A stretch of 64,000 nt of DNA from Tahibacter amnicola (GCF_025398735.1 NZ_CP104694.1:299501-363500), one strand, 5' to 3'. Shown: positions 17,993 through 26,730, counted from the first letter of the stretch. Numbers and translations: made by a program. Notes: generated from the sequence alone by a model not told the origin.

Positions 17993-18823
17993 ATGCGCAG
18001 GCATATTCTGACCCTGGCGACGGCCGTTGCCCTGGCTTGCGGTCTGGTCGCCCCCACCCAGGCGAATCAGGAAAAAGGAAAGTCAGTCGAGCAGACCTTG
18101 AGCGATGCCAACAAGGAAGGTCGCATCTGGGCCAGCTTCGCGCTCAATCGCCACCTGGACGCGTTCGATTTCGATATCGACGTCAACGGCGACACCGCCA
18201 CCCTGGGCGGCACCGTCACCGAGCCGATCGACAAGGAGCTGGCCGAACAGGTCGCCCTGAGCGTGAGCGGCGTGAAGGACGTGGTCAACAACATCAAGGT
18301 GGACGCGAGCTACCAGCCCAAGCCGCGCACGCACAGTGAGCGCAGCGTCGCGCAGATGACCGAGGACGCCACCATCACCGCCCGGGTGAAGAGCAAGCTC
18401 CTGTGGAGCGAGCACACCGAGGGCATGGCGATCGACGTGGACACCAAGAACAATGTCGTCACGCTCAACGGCAAGGTCGATACCAATGCCAGCAAGGACC
18501 TGGCCGAACGCTATGCCGCCAATACCAGCGGCGTGCGCAAGGTCGTCAACGCCCTGGTGGTCGGCGGCGAGGCCGTAGCGCGGAAGGAACCTGCGTCGGA
18601 CCAGCCCTTGTCGGACGCCTGGATCACCACCAAGGTGCGCTCGTCGCTGCTGTTCTCGCGTCCGCTGATGGACGATGACATCGACGTGAACACCAGCAAC
18701 GGCGTGGTGACCCTCACCGGTGCCGTCGAAGGTGCGAAGGAACGTTCGCTGGCAATCGAGATCGCCGACAACATCCGCGGCACCAAGCGCGTGGATGCCA
18801 GCCATCTGTCAACCCGTCGCTGA
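17993..18823 (+). CDS. Periplasmic triple BON-domain protein (OsmY-like)
   Basis: A 276-residue exported protein: signal peptide MRRHILTLATAVALACGLVAPTQA (in parts) then three BON domains at about 35-100, 118-182 and 205-272. Each shows the pattern of variable N-terminal helix, then hydrophobic strands with a central conserved Gly (DTATLGGTVTEPIDKELAE, NVVTLNGKVDTNASKDLAE, GVVTLTGAVEGAKERSLA). BON domains bind phospholipid membranes, and OsmY-type proteins protect the envelope under osmotic stress. GAGGAGG lies 7 bases before the ATG. It opens a block of small envelope/stress genes, consistent with a stress role. Confidence 0.9.
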   Translation: MRRHILTLATAVALACGLVAPTQANQEKGKSVEQTLSDANKEGRIWASFALNRHLDAFDFDIDVNGDTATLGGTVTEPIDKELAEQVALSVSGVKDVVNNIKVDASYQPKPRTHSERSVAQMTEDATITARVKSKLLWSEHTEGMAIDVDTKNNVVTLNGKVDTNASKDLAERYAANTSGVRKVVNALVVGGEAVARKEPASDQPLSDAWITTKVRSSLLFSRPLMDDDIDVNTSNGVVTLTGAVEGAKERSLAIEIADNIRGTKRVDASHLSTRR

Positions 18824-18848
18824 CCGATGCGTTGGCGAGGAAGCGACC

Positions 18849-19001
18849 ATGACATCCACGTCGATGAGCGAGCCGGTGCAGGAAGCCCGGCGCAAGAACG
18901 GCGCAAAAGCCAAGGCGCCCGCCCGCGACAGCGCGCGCAAAACGGACCAGGCGTCACCCAGGCCGGCACCGCCCAGGCCACCACGCGAGCGGCGCCGCTG
19001 A
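18849..19001 (+). CDS. Small basic Ala/Pro-rich protein
   Basis: A 50-residue frame starting 25 bp after the BON gene, with GAGGAAG seven bases before its ATG. The product is highly basic and low in complexity (lysine/alanine in the middle, a proline/arginine tail RPAPPRPPRERRR) and should be disordered. I recognise no family. The good ribosome binding site and same-strand position support translation, but codon composition alone cannot prove it. If real, it could be a small nucleic-acid-binding or stress-response protein (inference). Confidence 0.45.
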   Translation: MTSTSMSEPVQEARRKNGAKAKAPARDSARKTDQASPRPAPPRPPRERRR

Positions 19002-19080
19002 GTTCACCGGCCCGTGCAGGACATGTGTGACCTTCGCCCCGGCCAATCCGCCGGGGCTCTTTTTATCGCAGGAGGCAGCC

Positions 19081-19578
19081 ATGAGTGATGGCATCAAAGC
19101 ACGCGTTGCCGCCGTGCACCGCGGCAATCAGCGTTCCTTCTTCGACCGCCTGGCCAACCGGGTGACGCGCGTGGTCGGCTCTTCGATAGCCTTCTCGCTG
19201 GCCAGTCTGTCGATATTCATCTGGGCGGTCAGCGGCCCGTTTTTCAACTATTCCCAGAACTGGCAGCTGCTGGTGAATACGACCACCACCATCGTCACCT
19301 TCCTGATGGTGTTCATCATCCAGCAGTCGCAGAACAAGGACAGCGTCGCCGTCCACCTCAAACTCAACGAACTGCTCGCTTCGCACAAAGGGGCAAGCAA
19401 CCGACTCGTGGCGATTGAAGACCTGGACGAATCGGAGCTGGAAATTCTGCGCGAGTTCTACTGTCGCCTGGCCGAGCTGGCCGAGAAGCGTCGCGCCCTG
19501 GGCGAAACGCACTCGCTGGACGAAGCGCATGCGGCCGACGAGAAGAAGCACGGCGAGGCCGGCAAATCGGCCGATTGA
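19081..19578 (+). CDS. Low-affinity iron permease family protein
   Basis: A 165-residue protein of the low-affinity iron permease family (PF04120). The core is FFDRLANRVTRVVGSS, two membrane helices (IAFSLASLSIFIWAVSGP and LLVNTTTTIVTFLMVFIIQ) and the diagnostic tail QQSQNKDSVAVHLKLNELL. A charged helical C-terminus (130-165) follows. The bacterial members resemble only a part of yeast Fet4, and transport has rarely been shown, so the name describes family membership rather than a proven role. GGAGG precedes the ATG at 19081. It ends just before a bidirectional hairpin terminator. Confidence 0.88.
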   Translation: MSDGIKARVAAVHRGNQRSFFDRLANRVTRVVGSSIAFSLASLSIFIWAVSGPFFNYSQNWQLLVNTTTTIVTFLMVFIIQQSQNKDSVAVHLKLNELLASHKGASNRLVAIEDLDESELEILREFYCRLAELAEKRRALGETHSLDEAHAADEKKHGEAGKSAD

Positions 19579-19599
19579 ACCCACCGCATGCAAAAATAG

Positions 19600-19623
19600 G
19601 GCCGCCTCCAGCGGGAGGCGGCC
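19600..19623. terminator. Bidirectional intrinsic terminator
   Basis: A perfect 10-bp GC-rich stem (arms 19600-19609 and 19614-19623, loop AGCG). On the minus strand it is followed by a U-rich run (the complement of CAAAAATA), so it should end the entericidin transcript efficiently. It also lies 22 bases past the permease stop and may end that transcript. Confidence 0.8.
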
Positions 19624-19644
19624 TTAGGCGGACGGACCGCCGGG

Positions 19645-19818
19645 TCAGTTCTGGCTGCGGTCCTTGCCCTTGCGGACGTCGTCCGAGGCTTCCTGGATCT
19701 CCTCACCGGCGCGCTCGATATCCTTTCCGGCGCCCTTGACGGTGTGGCAGGCGGTCAGCGGCGCAAGCGCGGCGACCAGCCCGAGCAGCAAAGCCGAAGT
19801 CTTGAATACGGTGTTCAT
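19645..19818 (-). CDS. Entericidin A/B family lipoprotein
   Basis: A 57-residue lipoprotein, MNTVFKTSALLLGLVAALAPLTAC with lipid Cys24 (read in parts), then the entericidin signature TVKGAGKDIERAGEEIQEA. Entericidins are small cell-envelope lipoproteins induced in stationary phase or osmotic stress; EcnB in E. coli is linked to cell lysis and EcnA counters it. The start at 19818 was chosen over the ATG two codons upstream because AGAGAGGG is correctly spaced for it. The next gene upstream (54 bp away, same strand) encodes another lipoprotein, probably in one transcript ending at the hairpin 19600-19623. Confidence 0.88.
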   Translation of the reverse strand: MNTVFKTSALLLGLVAALAPLTACHTVKGAGKDIERAGEEIQEASDDVRKGKDRSQN

Positions 19819-19871
19819 GGCCATCCCTCTCTCGATGTCTGGTTCACAGTTCCCTTGAGAAATCACCCGTG

Positions 19872-20423
19872 TCAGCCGCCGCTGGCTTTCTCGACGTCGT
19901 CGGCGTCCTTGAGCAGCTGGTCCTTGCGCACGTCGGCCAGGCGAACGGCGGAGTCATAGTCGGCCTTCGCCTGGTTCTGGCAGGTGTCGCGCGCTTCGCC
20001 GGTCACCGCGTCACATTTCTCCTTGGCCACTTTGTAGGCGGCGTCGGCGTCGGCCTTGGCGACTTCATAGTCGGCCTTGGCCTTGGCGCGGATGGTATCG
20101 GCGCGTTCCTCGCCGACCTTTTCAATCGCATCGGCATTGGCGCCGCCGAGCGTCTTGTTGGCGTCGGCCACCTCTTCGGAATGGTCTTTGCGTGCTTCTG
20201 CCAGGTCCTTGCTGGCGTCCGCCTGGGCCTTGGCCAGGTCAGCCTGGGCGTCGGCCACCTTCTTGGTGGCGTCTGCCTGCGCTTCCTGCACCTTCTTGCT
20301 GGCGTCGGCCTGGGCCGCTGCGACGTCGGCGCGGGTCTTGGCAGGGTCCTCGGCCTTGTCGCAGGCAGACAGCGCCAGGCAGGCCGCTATACACGCAGTC
20401 AGAATCAATTTTCGTGTATCCAT
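19872..20423 (-). CDS. Ala/Lys/Asp-rich repeat lipoprotein
   Basis: A 183-residue lipoprotein (MDTRKLILTACIAACLALSAC, lipid Cys21, in parts). The mature protein is almost entirely helical and built of degenerate 11-residue repeats of the type AQADASKKVQE and AQADLAKAQAD, like apolipoprotein or LEA-type amphipathic helices. The C-terminal part has two Cys (EKCDAVTGEARDTCQNQAK) that could form a disulfide. GGAG lies 6 bases before the ATG at 20423; an ATG four codons upstream is possible. No functional family is recognised. The helix pattern suggests binding along a membrane or cell-wall surface (inference). Confidence 0.75.
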   Translation of the reverse strand: MDTRKLILTACIAACLALSACDKAEDPAKTRADVAAAQADASKKVQEAQADATKKVADAQADLAKAQADASKDLAEARKDHSEEVADANKTLGGANADAIEKVGEERADTIRAKAKADYEVAKADADAAYKVAKEKCDAVTGEARDTCQNQAKADYDSAVRLADVRKDQLLKDADDVEKASGG

Positions 20424-20672
20424 GATCAGCTCCATGCGGGGTCACTCCACGCGTTGATTCGCGTACACGCCTTGCATCAGCCTTTGTGCCATCGTGGTGA
20501 ATTTCCGTAAGTTGCTGATTTGGCGAAAAAGGTTATGATCAAAATGGACCCGGGACCGTGCAGCCGGCCCGGCCGTCGACGGGCGGCCATGCAGCTTGCA
20601 TCGAAGCAGGCTCGGCGGGATCACCGTCGACCTGCGCTCCGCGCGCGCTGCCGAGGAGAAGGGAACTAGGTG

Positions 20673-22829
20673 ATGGACAACCCGCCCGGTGAACCCACCC
20701 CCGCACCGCAGTCGTCCAGTTGGGAAGGATGGCAGCGCTATTTGCTGCTCTCGGCGCTGGCGCTGCTCCTGCTTGGCGGCGTGGGCTGGACGGCGTTCTC
20801 GGCCAGCAATCAGTTGCGGCGCACACTCAACGAAGTCATCGCCTTGCAGGAAGCCACCAAGGAGCTGGCGCTCCTGCTGCAGCTGACGGTCGACCTGGAA
20901 GGCGGCCAGCGCGGCTACCTGCTGACCGGCGACGAAAGTTACCTGGCGCCGTACCAGAACGCGGAAGCGGCGGTGCAACGCCAGCTGGACGTCGTCAATG
21001 AAAGCCTGCAAGGGTATTCGGAAGCGGCGGAGGAACTGGCCGCGATCCGCCGCAGCCTGGCCATGCGACGGGCTGACCTGGCCACCAGCATCCGCCTGTA
21101 CCGCGAGGAAGGTCCGAAGGCGGCGCTGGACCAGATGCGCCAGCACCTCGGCCGCGAAGCCATGGAAGACATCCGCGCCGCCATCCGGCGCGTCTCGGTC
21201 GATGCCCGCAGCATCATCGTGGAGAAGCAGGCGAGCATCGAGGACATCATCACCTCGCGCAATATCACCATTTTCTGGGCACTGGCGATGGCGGTGGCCG
21301 CCAGTCTCGCCGGGGTGGTCCTGCTGCGCCGCCACCTGCGCGCCCTGGCCGCCGAGGAGCGCCTGCGCGCCGAAAAGGACCGCTCCGACCGCGCCAGCCG
21401 TGAGAAGAGCATCTTCCTGGCCAACATGAGCCATGAAATCCGTACGCCGATGAATGCCATCTTCGGCTTCAGCCAGCTCCTGGCCGAACGGGTGACCGAC
21501 CCGGAACAGCGCCGCTACGTCGACGCCATCGTCACCAGTGGTCGTTCGCTGCTGGCGCTGATCAACGACGTGCTGGACCTGTCCAAGATCGAGGCCGGCC
21601 GCCTGGACGTGAGAGCCGCGCCGATGAGCCTGCGCGAGACGATCGACAGCGTCGTGCTGGTGTTTTCACAGTTTGCCAATGAGAAAGGGCTGCGCCTGGC
21701 TGCCCGGGTCGATTCCAGCGTGCCCGAGGGGCTGGAACTGGACCAGGCGCGGCTGCGCCAGATGCTGTTCAACCTGGTCGGCAACGCGGTGAAGTACACC
21801 GACGAGGGCCATGTACTGGTGCGCGCCAGCGCCCTGCCGGACGGCGACGACGAGACCCGCCTGACCTGTCTTATCGAAATCGAGGATACGGGCATTGGAA
21901 TCGACCCCTCCGATCACGAGCGCATCTTCGATCCGTTTGCCCAGGCCCAGACGAGCACTCCGCGCGAAGGCACGGGCCTGGGCCTTTCGATCACCCGGCG
22001 TCTGGCGCGCCTGATGAACGGCGAGGTCACCGTGGACAGCATTCCCGGCCGCGGCTCGTGTTTCCGGCTGCGCCTGGCCAAGGTGGCAATCGCCGTGCTG
22101 CCGTCGGCGCCCGGGCCGATTGCCACCGAGCTGGCGGAACTGCCGGCGGCGACTATCCTCGTTGTCGATGATGTCGCGCTCAATCGCCAGCTGATCGAGG
22201 CCATGTTCCGCGGGTCCGCCCACCGGTTGCTCGAAGCGGAGGGGGGCTTGCAAGCGGTCGAACTGGCACAAACCTACCGGCCGCAGATCATCCTGATGGA
22301 CATTCGCATGCCTGACCTGGACGGCGTCGCCGCACTGGAGCAGATCCGCGCGATCCCCTCGCTGGCCGATACCCGCGTCGTGGCGGTGACGGCATCGAGC
22401 CTCCTGGGCGAGGAGGAACGCCTGCGCGAACGCTTTGACGGCTACGTGCGCAAACCCATCTCGCGCGAGGTGCTGTTCGCCGAACTGCGCCGGCTGTGGC
22501 CGCAGGGTGTTCATGTCGCGATGGATCCTGCGGCCCTCACCCGGCCGCAGGAGCTGCCGGGAGTGCTCGCAACGCTCGAGGGCCTTGAGCGCGAGACCTG
22601 GCCGGCGCTGCGGGCCAGCCTGGCAGTGCGTGAAACGGCACGGCTGGCCGATGAACTGGCCGAGCTGGCGCAGCGCTGCGGTTCACGCCGGCTCGATGAG
22701 TACGCCGACAGACTCAAGGCCGCGGCGGCCAGCTTTGATCCCGCGGCCCTGGACAGCGCGCTGTCGGAATTTCCCCAACAACGGGCCGCACTGGCGGCCT
22801 ATGCAACGGATACCACTGATGCCGCTTAG
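20673..22829 (+). CDS. CHASE3-like hybrid sensor histidine kinase
   Basis: A 718-residue hybrid kinase. Two membrane helices (about 23-44 and 198-218) enclose a periplasmic four-helix CHASE3-like sensor with the family motif LEGGQRGYLLTGDESYL. The HisKA box NMSHEIRTPMN places the phosphorylated His at 254. ATPase boxes are NLVGNAVKYTDEG (N box), DTGIGI (G1) and GTGLGLSI (G2). A receiver domain follows, with Asp543 in LMDIRMPDLDG and Lys in VRKPIS. The last about 110 residues are helical and look Hpt-like, but I see no clear Hpt His motif. A GTG one codon upstream (20670) is an alternative start. The stop overlaps the next kinase gene by 11 bases, so both act in one pathway. Confidence 0.92.
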   Translation: MDNPPGEPTPAPQSSSWEGWQRYLLLSALALLLLGGVGWTAFSASNQLRRTLNEVIALQEATKELALLLQLTVDLEGGQRGYLLTGDESYLAPYQNAEAAVQRQLDVVNESLQGYSEAAEELAAIRRSLAMRRADLATSIRLYREEGPKAALDQMRQHLGREAMEDIRAAIRRVSVDARSIIVEKQASIEDIITSRNITIFWALAMAVAASLAGVVLLRRHLRALAAEERLRAEKDRSDRASREKSIFLANMSHEIRTPMNAIFGFSQLLAERVTDPEQRRYVDAIVTSGRSLLALINDVLDLSKIEAGRLDVRAAPMSLRETIDSVVLVFSQFANEKGLRLAARVDSSVPEGLELDQARLRQMLFNLVGNAVKYTDEGHVLVRASALPDGDDETRLTCLIEIEDTGIGIDPSDHERIFDPFAQAQTSTPREGTGLGLSITRRLARLMNGEVTVDSIPGRGSCFRLRLAKVAIAVLPSAPGPIATELAELPAATILVVDDVALNRQLIEAMFRGSAHRLLEAEGGLQAVELAQTYRPQIILMDIRMPDLDGVAALEQIRAIPSLADTRVVAVTASSLLGEEERLRERFDGYVRKPISREVLFAELRRLWPQGVHVAMDPAALTRPQELPGVLATLEGLERETWPALRASLAVRETARLADELAELAQRCGSRRLDEYADRLKAAAASFDPAALDSALSEFPQQRAALAAYATDTTDAA

Positions 22830-23934
22830 TGCTCCCTCGCGCGAACCACTGGTTCTCGTCGTCGATGACCAACCGGCCAACATCCAGCTCCTCGGGCAGG
22901 TGCTGTCGGCAGCCGGTTACGAGGTCATGCCCGCCGCCTCGGGCGAGCAGGCGCTGGCCCGCGCGCAGGCGCGGCAGCCGGACCTGGTGCTGCTGGACAT
23001 GATCATGCCCGGCATGGACGGCTTCGAAGTGTGCCGGCGCCTGCACAGCGAAGTCGCACTGGCCGAGGTGCCGGTGATCTTCCTCACCGCGGCCACAGAA
23101 CGCGATTTCCTCGTGCGCGCCTTCGAGTTCGGCGCCGTCGACTACATCACCAAGCCCTTCTTCGCCGAGGAGCTGCTTGCGCGGGTGCGCACGCATGTGA
23201 ATCTCAAGCGCGCCAACGACCACCTGCGCCGCATCGTGCGCGAGCGCGAGGACGTCACCGCCATCGTCGCGCACGACCTGAAGAACCCGATTTCCAACGT
23301 CCGCTTCGCCGCGCAGATGCTGCGCCGCGCCGGCAGCACGGCCGACCGCCAGGTCTCCCTGATCGAAGACATCGTCAGCTGCTGCGACGAAGCAATCGAA
23401 TTCATCCAGCGCTTCCTGCAGCGGCGCGCCGAAATCGAGCGCCTGCGCTCGATGGTGCTGGCACCGGTCGACCTGGGCCAGCTGGTCGAACGCGCGATTG
23501 CCCGCCAGGCCGTCGCCGCCGAGGCCAAGAACCTCACGCTGTCGCGCAGCGGCGAACCCCTGGCGGCGCAGGCGGACATTGCCGCGTTGCGCAACGTGAT
23601 GCAGAACCTGCTCTCCAACGCCATCCGGTATGCGCCGGTTGGCTCGGAAATCGAGACGCGCATCGATGCCGACCGGCCAGGCCACGCGCGCGTGTTTGTG
23701 ATGGATCGGGGTCCGGGCATTCCCGAAAGCGAGCGCACCAAGCTGTTCCAGCGCTTCGTGCGCATCGCGCGTACCGACAGCACGGTTGACGATTCACTCT
23801 CCACGGGCCTGGGTCTGGCCATCGCCAAGGGCGATATCGAGCAGATGGGCGGCTACCTGTGGTACGAGCCGCGCCAGGGCGGCGGCAGCGTGTTCGCATT
23901 CGAATTGCCGCTGGCGCAGGCCATCACGGCCTGA
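22819..23934 (+). CDS. Receiver-histidine kinase (cytoplasmic response regulator/sensor kinase)
   Basis: A 371-residue protein with the unusual order receiver then kinase. The N-terminal REC domain has Asp60 in VLLDMIMPGMDGF and Lys112 in YITKPF. After a helical linker comes the HisKA box AIVAHDLKNPISN with His152, then the N box QNLLSNAIRYAPVGS, G1 DRGPGIPESE and G2 STGLGLAIAKG. There is no membrane segment, so it should be activated by phosphotransfer from another kinase, most simply the hybrid kinase whose gene it overlaps by 11 bases (inference). No DNA-binding output gene is directly attached; the AlgB-like regulator lies 1.4 kb further right. Confidence 0.92.
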   Translation: MPLSAPSREPLVLVVDDQPANIQLLGQVLSAAGYEVMPAASGEQALARAQARQPDLVLLDMIMPGMDGFEVCRRLHSEVALAEVPVIFLTAATERDFLVRAFEFGAVDYITKPFFAEELLARVRTHVNLKRANDHLRRIVREREDVTAIVAHDLKNPISNVRFAAQMLRRAGSTADRQVSLIEDIVSCCDEAIEFIQRFLQRRAEIERLRSMVLAPVDLGQLVERAIARQAVAAEAKNLTLSRSGEPLAAQADIAALRNVMQNLLSNAIRYAPVGSEIETRIDADRPGHARVFVMDRGPGIPESERTKLFQRFVRIARTDSTVDDSLSTGLGLAIAKGDIEQMGGYLWYEPRQGGGSVFAFELPLAQAITA

Positions 23935-23950
23935 CATCCGCAAAAAGAAA

Positions 23951-23977
23951 GGCGGCGACGTGTTACGCGTCGCCGCC
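23951..23977. terminator. Bidirectional hairpin terminator
   Basis: A perfect 10-bp stem (23951-23960 with 23968-23977). On the minus strand it is followed by the complement of CAAAAAGAAA, a U-rich tract, so it can end the csbD-side transcript. On the plus strand it lies just after the kinase stop. A second 10-bp hairpin without a U-tract occupies 24114-24140. Confidence 0.7.
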
Positions 23978-24153
23978 CTTGCTCGCACTGTTGCCCTTGG
24001 GAGGCTGTGCCGCATCGCTTCTCAGCGGTGCACGAACCGGTCTCGGTCCGGGGGAAGGGATAGCGTATCGACCGGTTCGCTTGGGGAACTGTCCGCCATT
24101 GCGGGTTTGCCGTCGCGGGAGCCGTTCCGTGGCTCCCGCGCCGCGCGGCGCTG

Positions 24154-24351
24154 CTACAGCGCCTGTTCGAACTTCCTCACTTCGCTCTCGGCCTGATCCT
24201 TGGCCCAGCCGTAGCGCTCCTGCAGCTTGCCGATCAAGTAGTCGCGATGTCCTTCCGCCACCCCGAGATCATCGTCCGTGAGCTTGTTCCACGTCGTCTT
24301 GACGCGGCCGGCGATCTGCTTCCATTTCCCCTCGATGATGTCGTTGTTCAT
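24154..24351 (-). CDS. CsbD family stress protein
   Basis: A 65-residue protein with the whole CsbD-like motif set: [20 protein letters not shown], then [25 protein letters not shown] cut here at [10 protein letters not shown], and a C-terminal helix [15 protein letters not shown]. CsbD proteins are small, hydrophilic and strongly induced by general stress or phosphate limitation, but their action is unknown. The start at 24351 was preferred over an ATG seven codons upstream because it matches family members. It is one of three small stress genes on this strand (with the PA2169-type and DUF1328 genes). Confidence 0.93.
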   Translation of the reverse strand: MNNDIIEGKWKQIAGRVKTTWNKLTDDDLGVAEGHRDYLIGKLQERYGWAKDQAESEVRKFEQAL

Positions 24352-24441
24352 TGTCGTACTCCTGATGTGCACGCGTGGTGACGGACATTGCCGTCGTGCA
24401 GTCCCTTGGCAGGCGCATTCCGTTCAAGGTTCGTGAATGTC

Positions 24442-24882
24442 TCAGGCCGCGAGGCGGCTCTTGAGATCGCGCATCTCGTCATGGGCGCGCTTGATCTCCG
24501 GGTAATGCCGTTCGGCGATATTGCGTACTTCCACGTTGTCACTCTTGGTCAGCTCATCGCGGAAGGCTTCCAGGATGCGATCTTCCGTCTGCTCCAGCTG
24601 GGCCACGTACACGGCTTCGGCGTCACGGCTCATGCTGGCGCGGATGTCCGTGTACAGCTGGCGCAGCGCACCGAACATGGTGCCGCCCGTCGGCGCTTTC
24701 TCGCCGTGCGAGCCGACCTGCGTGGACAGGTCATTGGCAATCGCCTGCTTCATGCGCGCCATTCGCGCGAACAGGTTGGCAAAGGCCGGCACCTTCACCT
24801 TCGTCGCTGCCTCGGTGTAGAACTTCTCACCGTCGTGCAGCAACTCGATCAGGTCTTTCAACTTTCCGGTGGTATCGCTCAT
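24442..24882 (-). CDS. PA2169 family four-helix-bundle protein (DUF2383)
   Basis: A 146-residue all-helical protein. The family features are visible: the N-terminal LKDLIELLHDGEKFYTEAA, a helix around FARMARMKQAIANDLSTQV, a conserved glycine turn GTMFGALRQLY, and the helix YVAQLEQTEDRILEAFRDEL. The fold is ferritin-like, but the full set of di-iron ligands is not obvious, so metal binding is unproven. The ribosome site GGAGAT precedes the ATG at 24882. The family is frequently found beside CsbD and DUF1328 genes in pseudomonads and relatives and is connected with stress or biofilm growth rather than core metabolism. Confidence 0.88.
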   Translation of the reverse strand: MSDTTGKLKDLIELLHDGEKFYTEAATKVKVPAFANLFARMARMKQAIANDLSTQVGSHGEKAPTGGTMFGALRQLYTDIRASMSRDAEAVYVAQLEQTEDRILEAFRDELTKSDNVEVRNIAERHYPEIKRAHDEMRDLKSRLAA

Positions 24883-24962
24883 GGAGATCTCCTAGGTGAT
24901 TTCGGGCCCAGCCATCCTTGGCATGCCGCGCGCGGCGCGACCGATCCTTGCGAGCAGGCTCG

Positions 24963-25124
24963 TCAGACCCTTCTGCGGCCGGTCACCAGCGAAATCACGA
25001 AGAGTACGAGGAAGACGAAGAACAGGATCTTCGCGATTCCCGCAGCGGCCCCTGCGATTCCGCCAAACCCGAGCACGGCCGCAATAAGGGCGACGATCAA
25101 GAACACGACGGCGTAGTGCAACAT
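24963..25124 (-). CDS. DUF1328 small membrane protein (YtjA-like)
   Basis: A 53-residue protein made of two membrane helices: [20 protein letters not shown], then [21 protein letters not shown], ending in a basic tail TGRRRV. This is the standard length and pattern of the DUF1328 (YtjA) family. AAGGAG lies seven bases before the ATG at 25124; a longer frame upstream has no ribosome site and is not used. The function of the family is unknown, though it accompanies envelope-stress genes. A weak sigma-54-like element lies upstream and is listed separately. Confidence 0.92.
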   Translation of the reverse strand: MLHYAVVFLIVALIAAVLGFGGIAGAAAGIAKILFFVFLVLFVISLVTGRRRV

Positions 25125-25196
25125 GGAGAAACTCCTTTTCGTCGGATCGTTTGTCTTTCCGCGCTGCACGTCGGCCTTCGCGGTCGAAGGAATAGA

Positions 25197-25212
25197 GTCA
25201 ATCGCCGTGCCA
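25197..25212 (-). promoter_or_regulatory. Weak sigma-54-like element upstream of the DUF1328 gene
   Basis: Read on the minus strand: TGGCACGGCGATTGAC. The -24 half is perfect and the spacing is right, but the -12 dinucleotide is GA rather than GC, which usually abolishes activity. It lies about 73 bp before the DUF1328 ATG and beside a gene for an AlgB-like sigma-54-type activator. It may be a chance match. Confidence 0.3.
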
Positions 25213-25342
25213 GTTGCGCGCACCGCGAATTTTCTTGATATTTCAGTCTGTTGGAGGAAGCGTTCCGGGCGCGTCTGGCGGCGGAATGCATCAAACCCGG
25301 TAATGCTCGTGCGAGCTGCACGAGACAGCGAAGGAGCGGCCG

Positions 25343-26713
25343 ATGAGCGATGTCAGTTCCGTACCGCGCGAACGCGTACTGCTGATCGATGACGACAGCA
25401 CCGTGTTGCGCAATTTCCGTCTGTGTCTGGAAGACGCCGGCTATCAGGTCAACACCGCGCACAACGCCAGTTCGGCGTTATCCGCGGTGGCACGCAGCGT
25501 CTTCGACGTGTGCGTGCTTGATCTGCATATCGGTGACGAATCGGGACTGGACCTGCTTCCGCAATTGCGCGCCGCAGCGCCATGGATGCGCGTGGTGATG
25601 GCCACGGCCGAATCCGATGCGTCGATCGCCGTGGCGACGATGCGCTCGGGCGCGGCGGACTACCTCATCAAGCCCTGCTCGCCCGAGCAGCTCCTGCATG
25701 CCATTGCCCGGCAGATCGATGCCCGACGCATGGAGCGGCGCATCGAGGAACTGGAAGACCGGCGCAACGAACCCGCGCTTGAAAGTGTAGAAAGCGCCAA
25801 TCCGCTAATGGCAAGAATGCTGGAAATTGCACGACAGGCCGCCGAATCGGACGCGACCATTCTGATCCTCGGCGAAAGCGGCACCGGCAAGAACGTGCTG
25901 GCACGCGCCATTCACAACTGGAGCAATCGCCGCAAGGCGGCGTTCGCGACTGTCAATTGTCCGTCCCTGTCAGCGGAACTGCTGGAAAGCGAACTGTTCG
26001 GTCATGTCAAAGGCGCCTTTACCGGTGCCCACGACCATCGCCAGGGCCGTGTGCAGGTGGCCGAGGGCGGCACGCTCTTTCTCGATGAAATCGGCGAGTT
26101 TCCGCTGTCATTGCAGCCGAAGTTCCTGCGCTTCCTGCAGGATCGCGAATACGAACGGGTGGGCGATCCGCGCACACGCAAGGCCGACGTGCGCCTTATC
26201 GCCGCCACCAACCGCGACCTGGCCGCCTCGGTCGCCGAAGGCACCTTCCGCGGTGACCTCTACTACCGGCTAAACGTGATCAGTCTCACCGTGCCGGCAC
26301 TGCGCGAACGACCGGAAGATGTCATGCCGCTGGCGCGCAATCTCCTGACCAGCCTGGTCGCGCGTTACCGGCGTCCGGCGCGGCGGTTTTCCGACTCGGC
26401 CACCAACGCGATGATGACCTACTCCTGGCCCGGCAATGTGCGTGAGCTGGCCAACGCGATCGAGCGCGCTGTCATTCTGTGTGCCGGCGAGGAAATCAGC
26501 TACGAGCACCTGCCGTTCGCCGCTGCCGGCATGACCGCTTCCATCGCCAGCGCCACGCCGCGTGCCGGCGACCCGGTGACGATCGAGCAGCTGGAGCGGG
26601 CGCACATCGAGGCCATTCTCGGCGCGACACCCACCCTCGACATCGCCGCCAAGACCCTGGGCATCGACGCCTCCACGCTGTACCGCAAGCGCAAGGCCTA
26701 TGGCCTGGGCTGA
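25343..26713 (+). CDS. algB: NtrC-family response regulator, AlgB-like
   Basis: A 456-residue sigma-54-type activator. The receiver domain has Asp60 ([14 protein letters not shown]) and Lys110 ([11 protein letters not shown]). The AAA+ domain has Walker A GESGTGKN (177-184), the sigma-54 contact loop GAFTGA (224-229), Walker [13 protein letters not shown], and the sensor region [18 protein letters not shown] Fis-type helix-turn-helix ends the protein ([21 protein letters not shown]). The receiver style and the C-terminus match Pseudomonas AlgB, the KinB partner, more than NtrC itself, hence the tentative symbol. No KinB gene is adjacent; the two kinases at 20.7-23.9 kb are candidates for input. 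Its place next to envelope-stress genes suggests it regulates them (inference). Confidence 0.88.
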   Translation: MSDVSSVPRERVLLIDDDSTVLRNFRLCLEDAGYQVNTAHNASSALSAVARSVFDVCVLDLHIGDESGLDLLPQLRAAAPWMRVVMATAESDASIAVATMRSGAADYLIKPCSPEQLLHAIARQIDARRMERRIEELEDRRNEPALESVESANPLMARMLEIARQAAESDATILILGESGTGKNVLARAIHNWSNRRKAAFATVNCPSLSAELLESELFGHVKGAFTGAHDHRQGRVQVAEGGTLFLDEIGEFPLSLQPKFLRFLQDREYERVGDPRTRKADVRLIAATNRDLAASVAEGTFRGDLYYRLNVISLTVPALRERPEDVMPLARNLLTSLVARYRRPARRFSDSATNAMMTYSWPGNVRELANAIERAVILCAGEEISYEHLPFAAAGMTASIASATPRAGDPVTIEQLERAHIEAILGATPTLDIAAKTLGIDASTLYRKRKAYGLG

Positions 26714-26730
26714 ACGACGCAGAACGACCA

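Noticed and set aside
24114-24140. Second hairpin after the kinase pair as a terminator
   Set aside because: It is a perfect 10-bp stem but has no U-tract on either strand, and a better terminator lies at 23951-23977.
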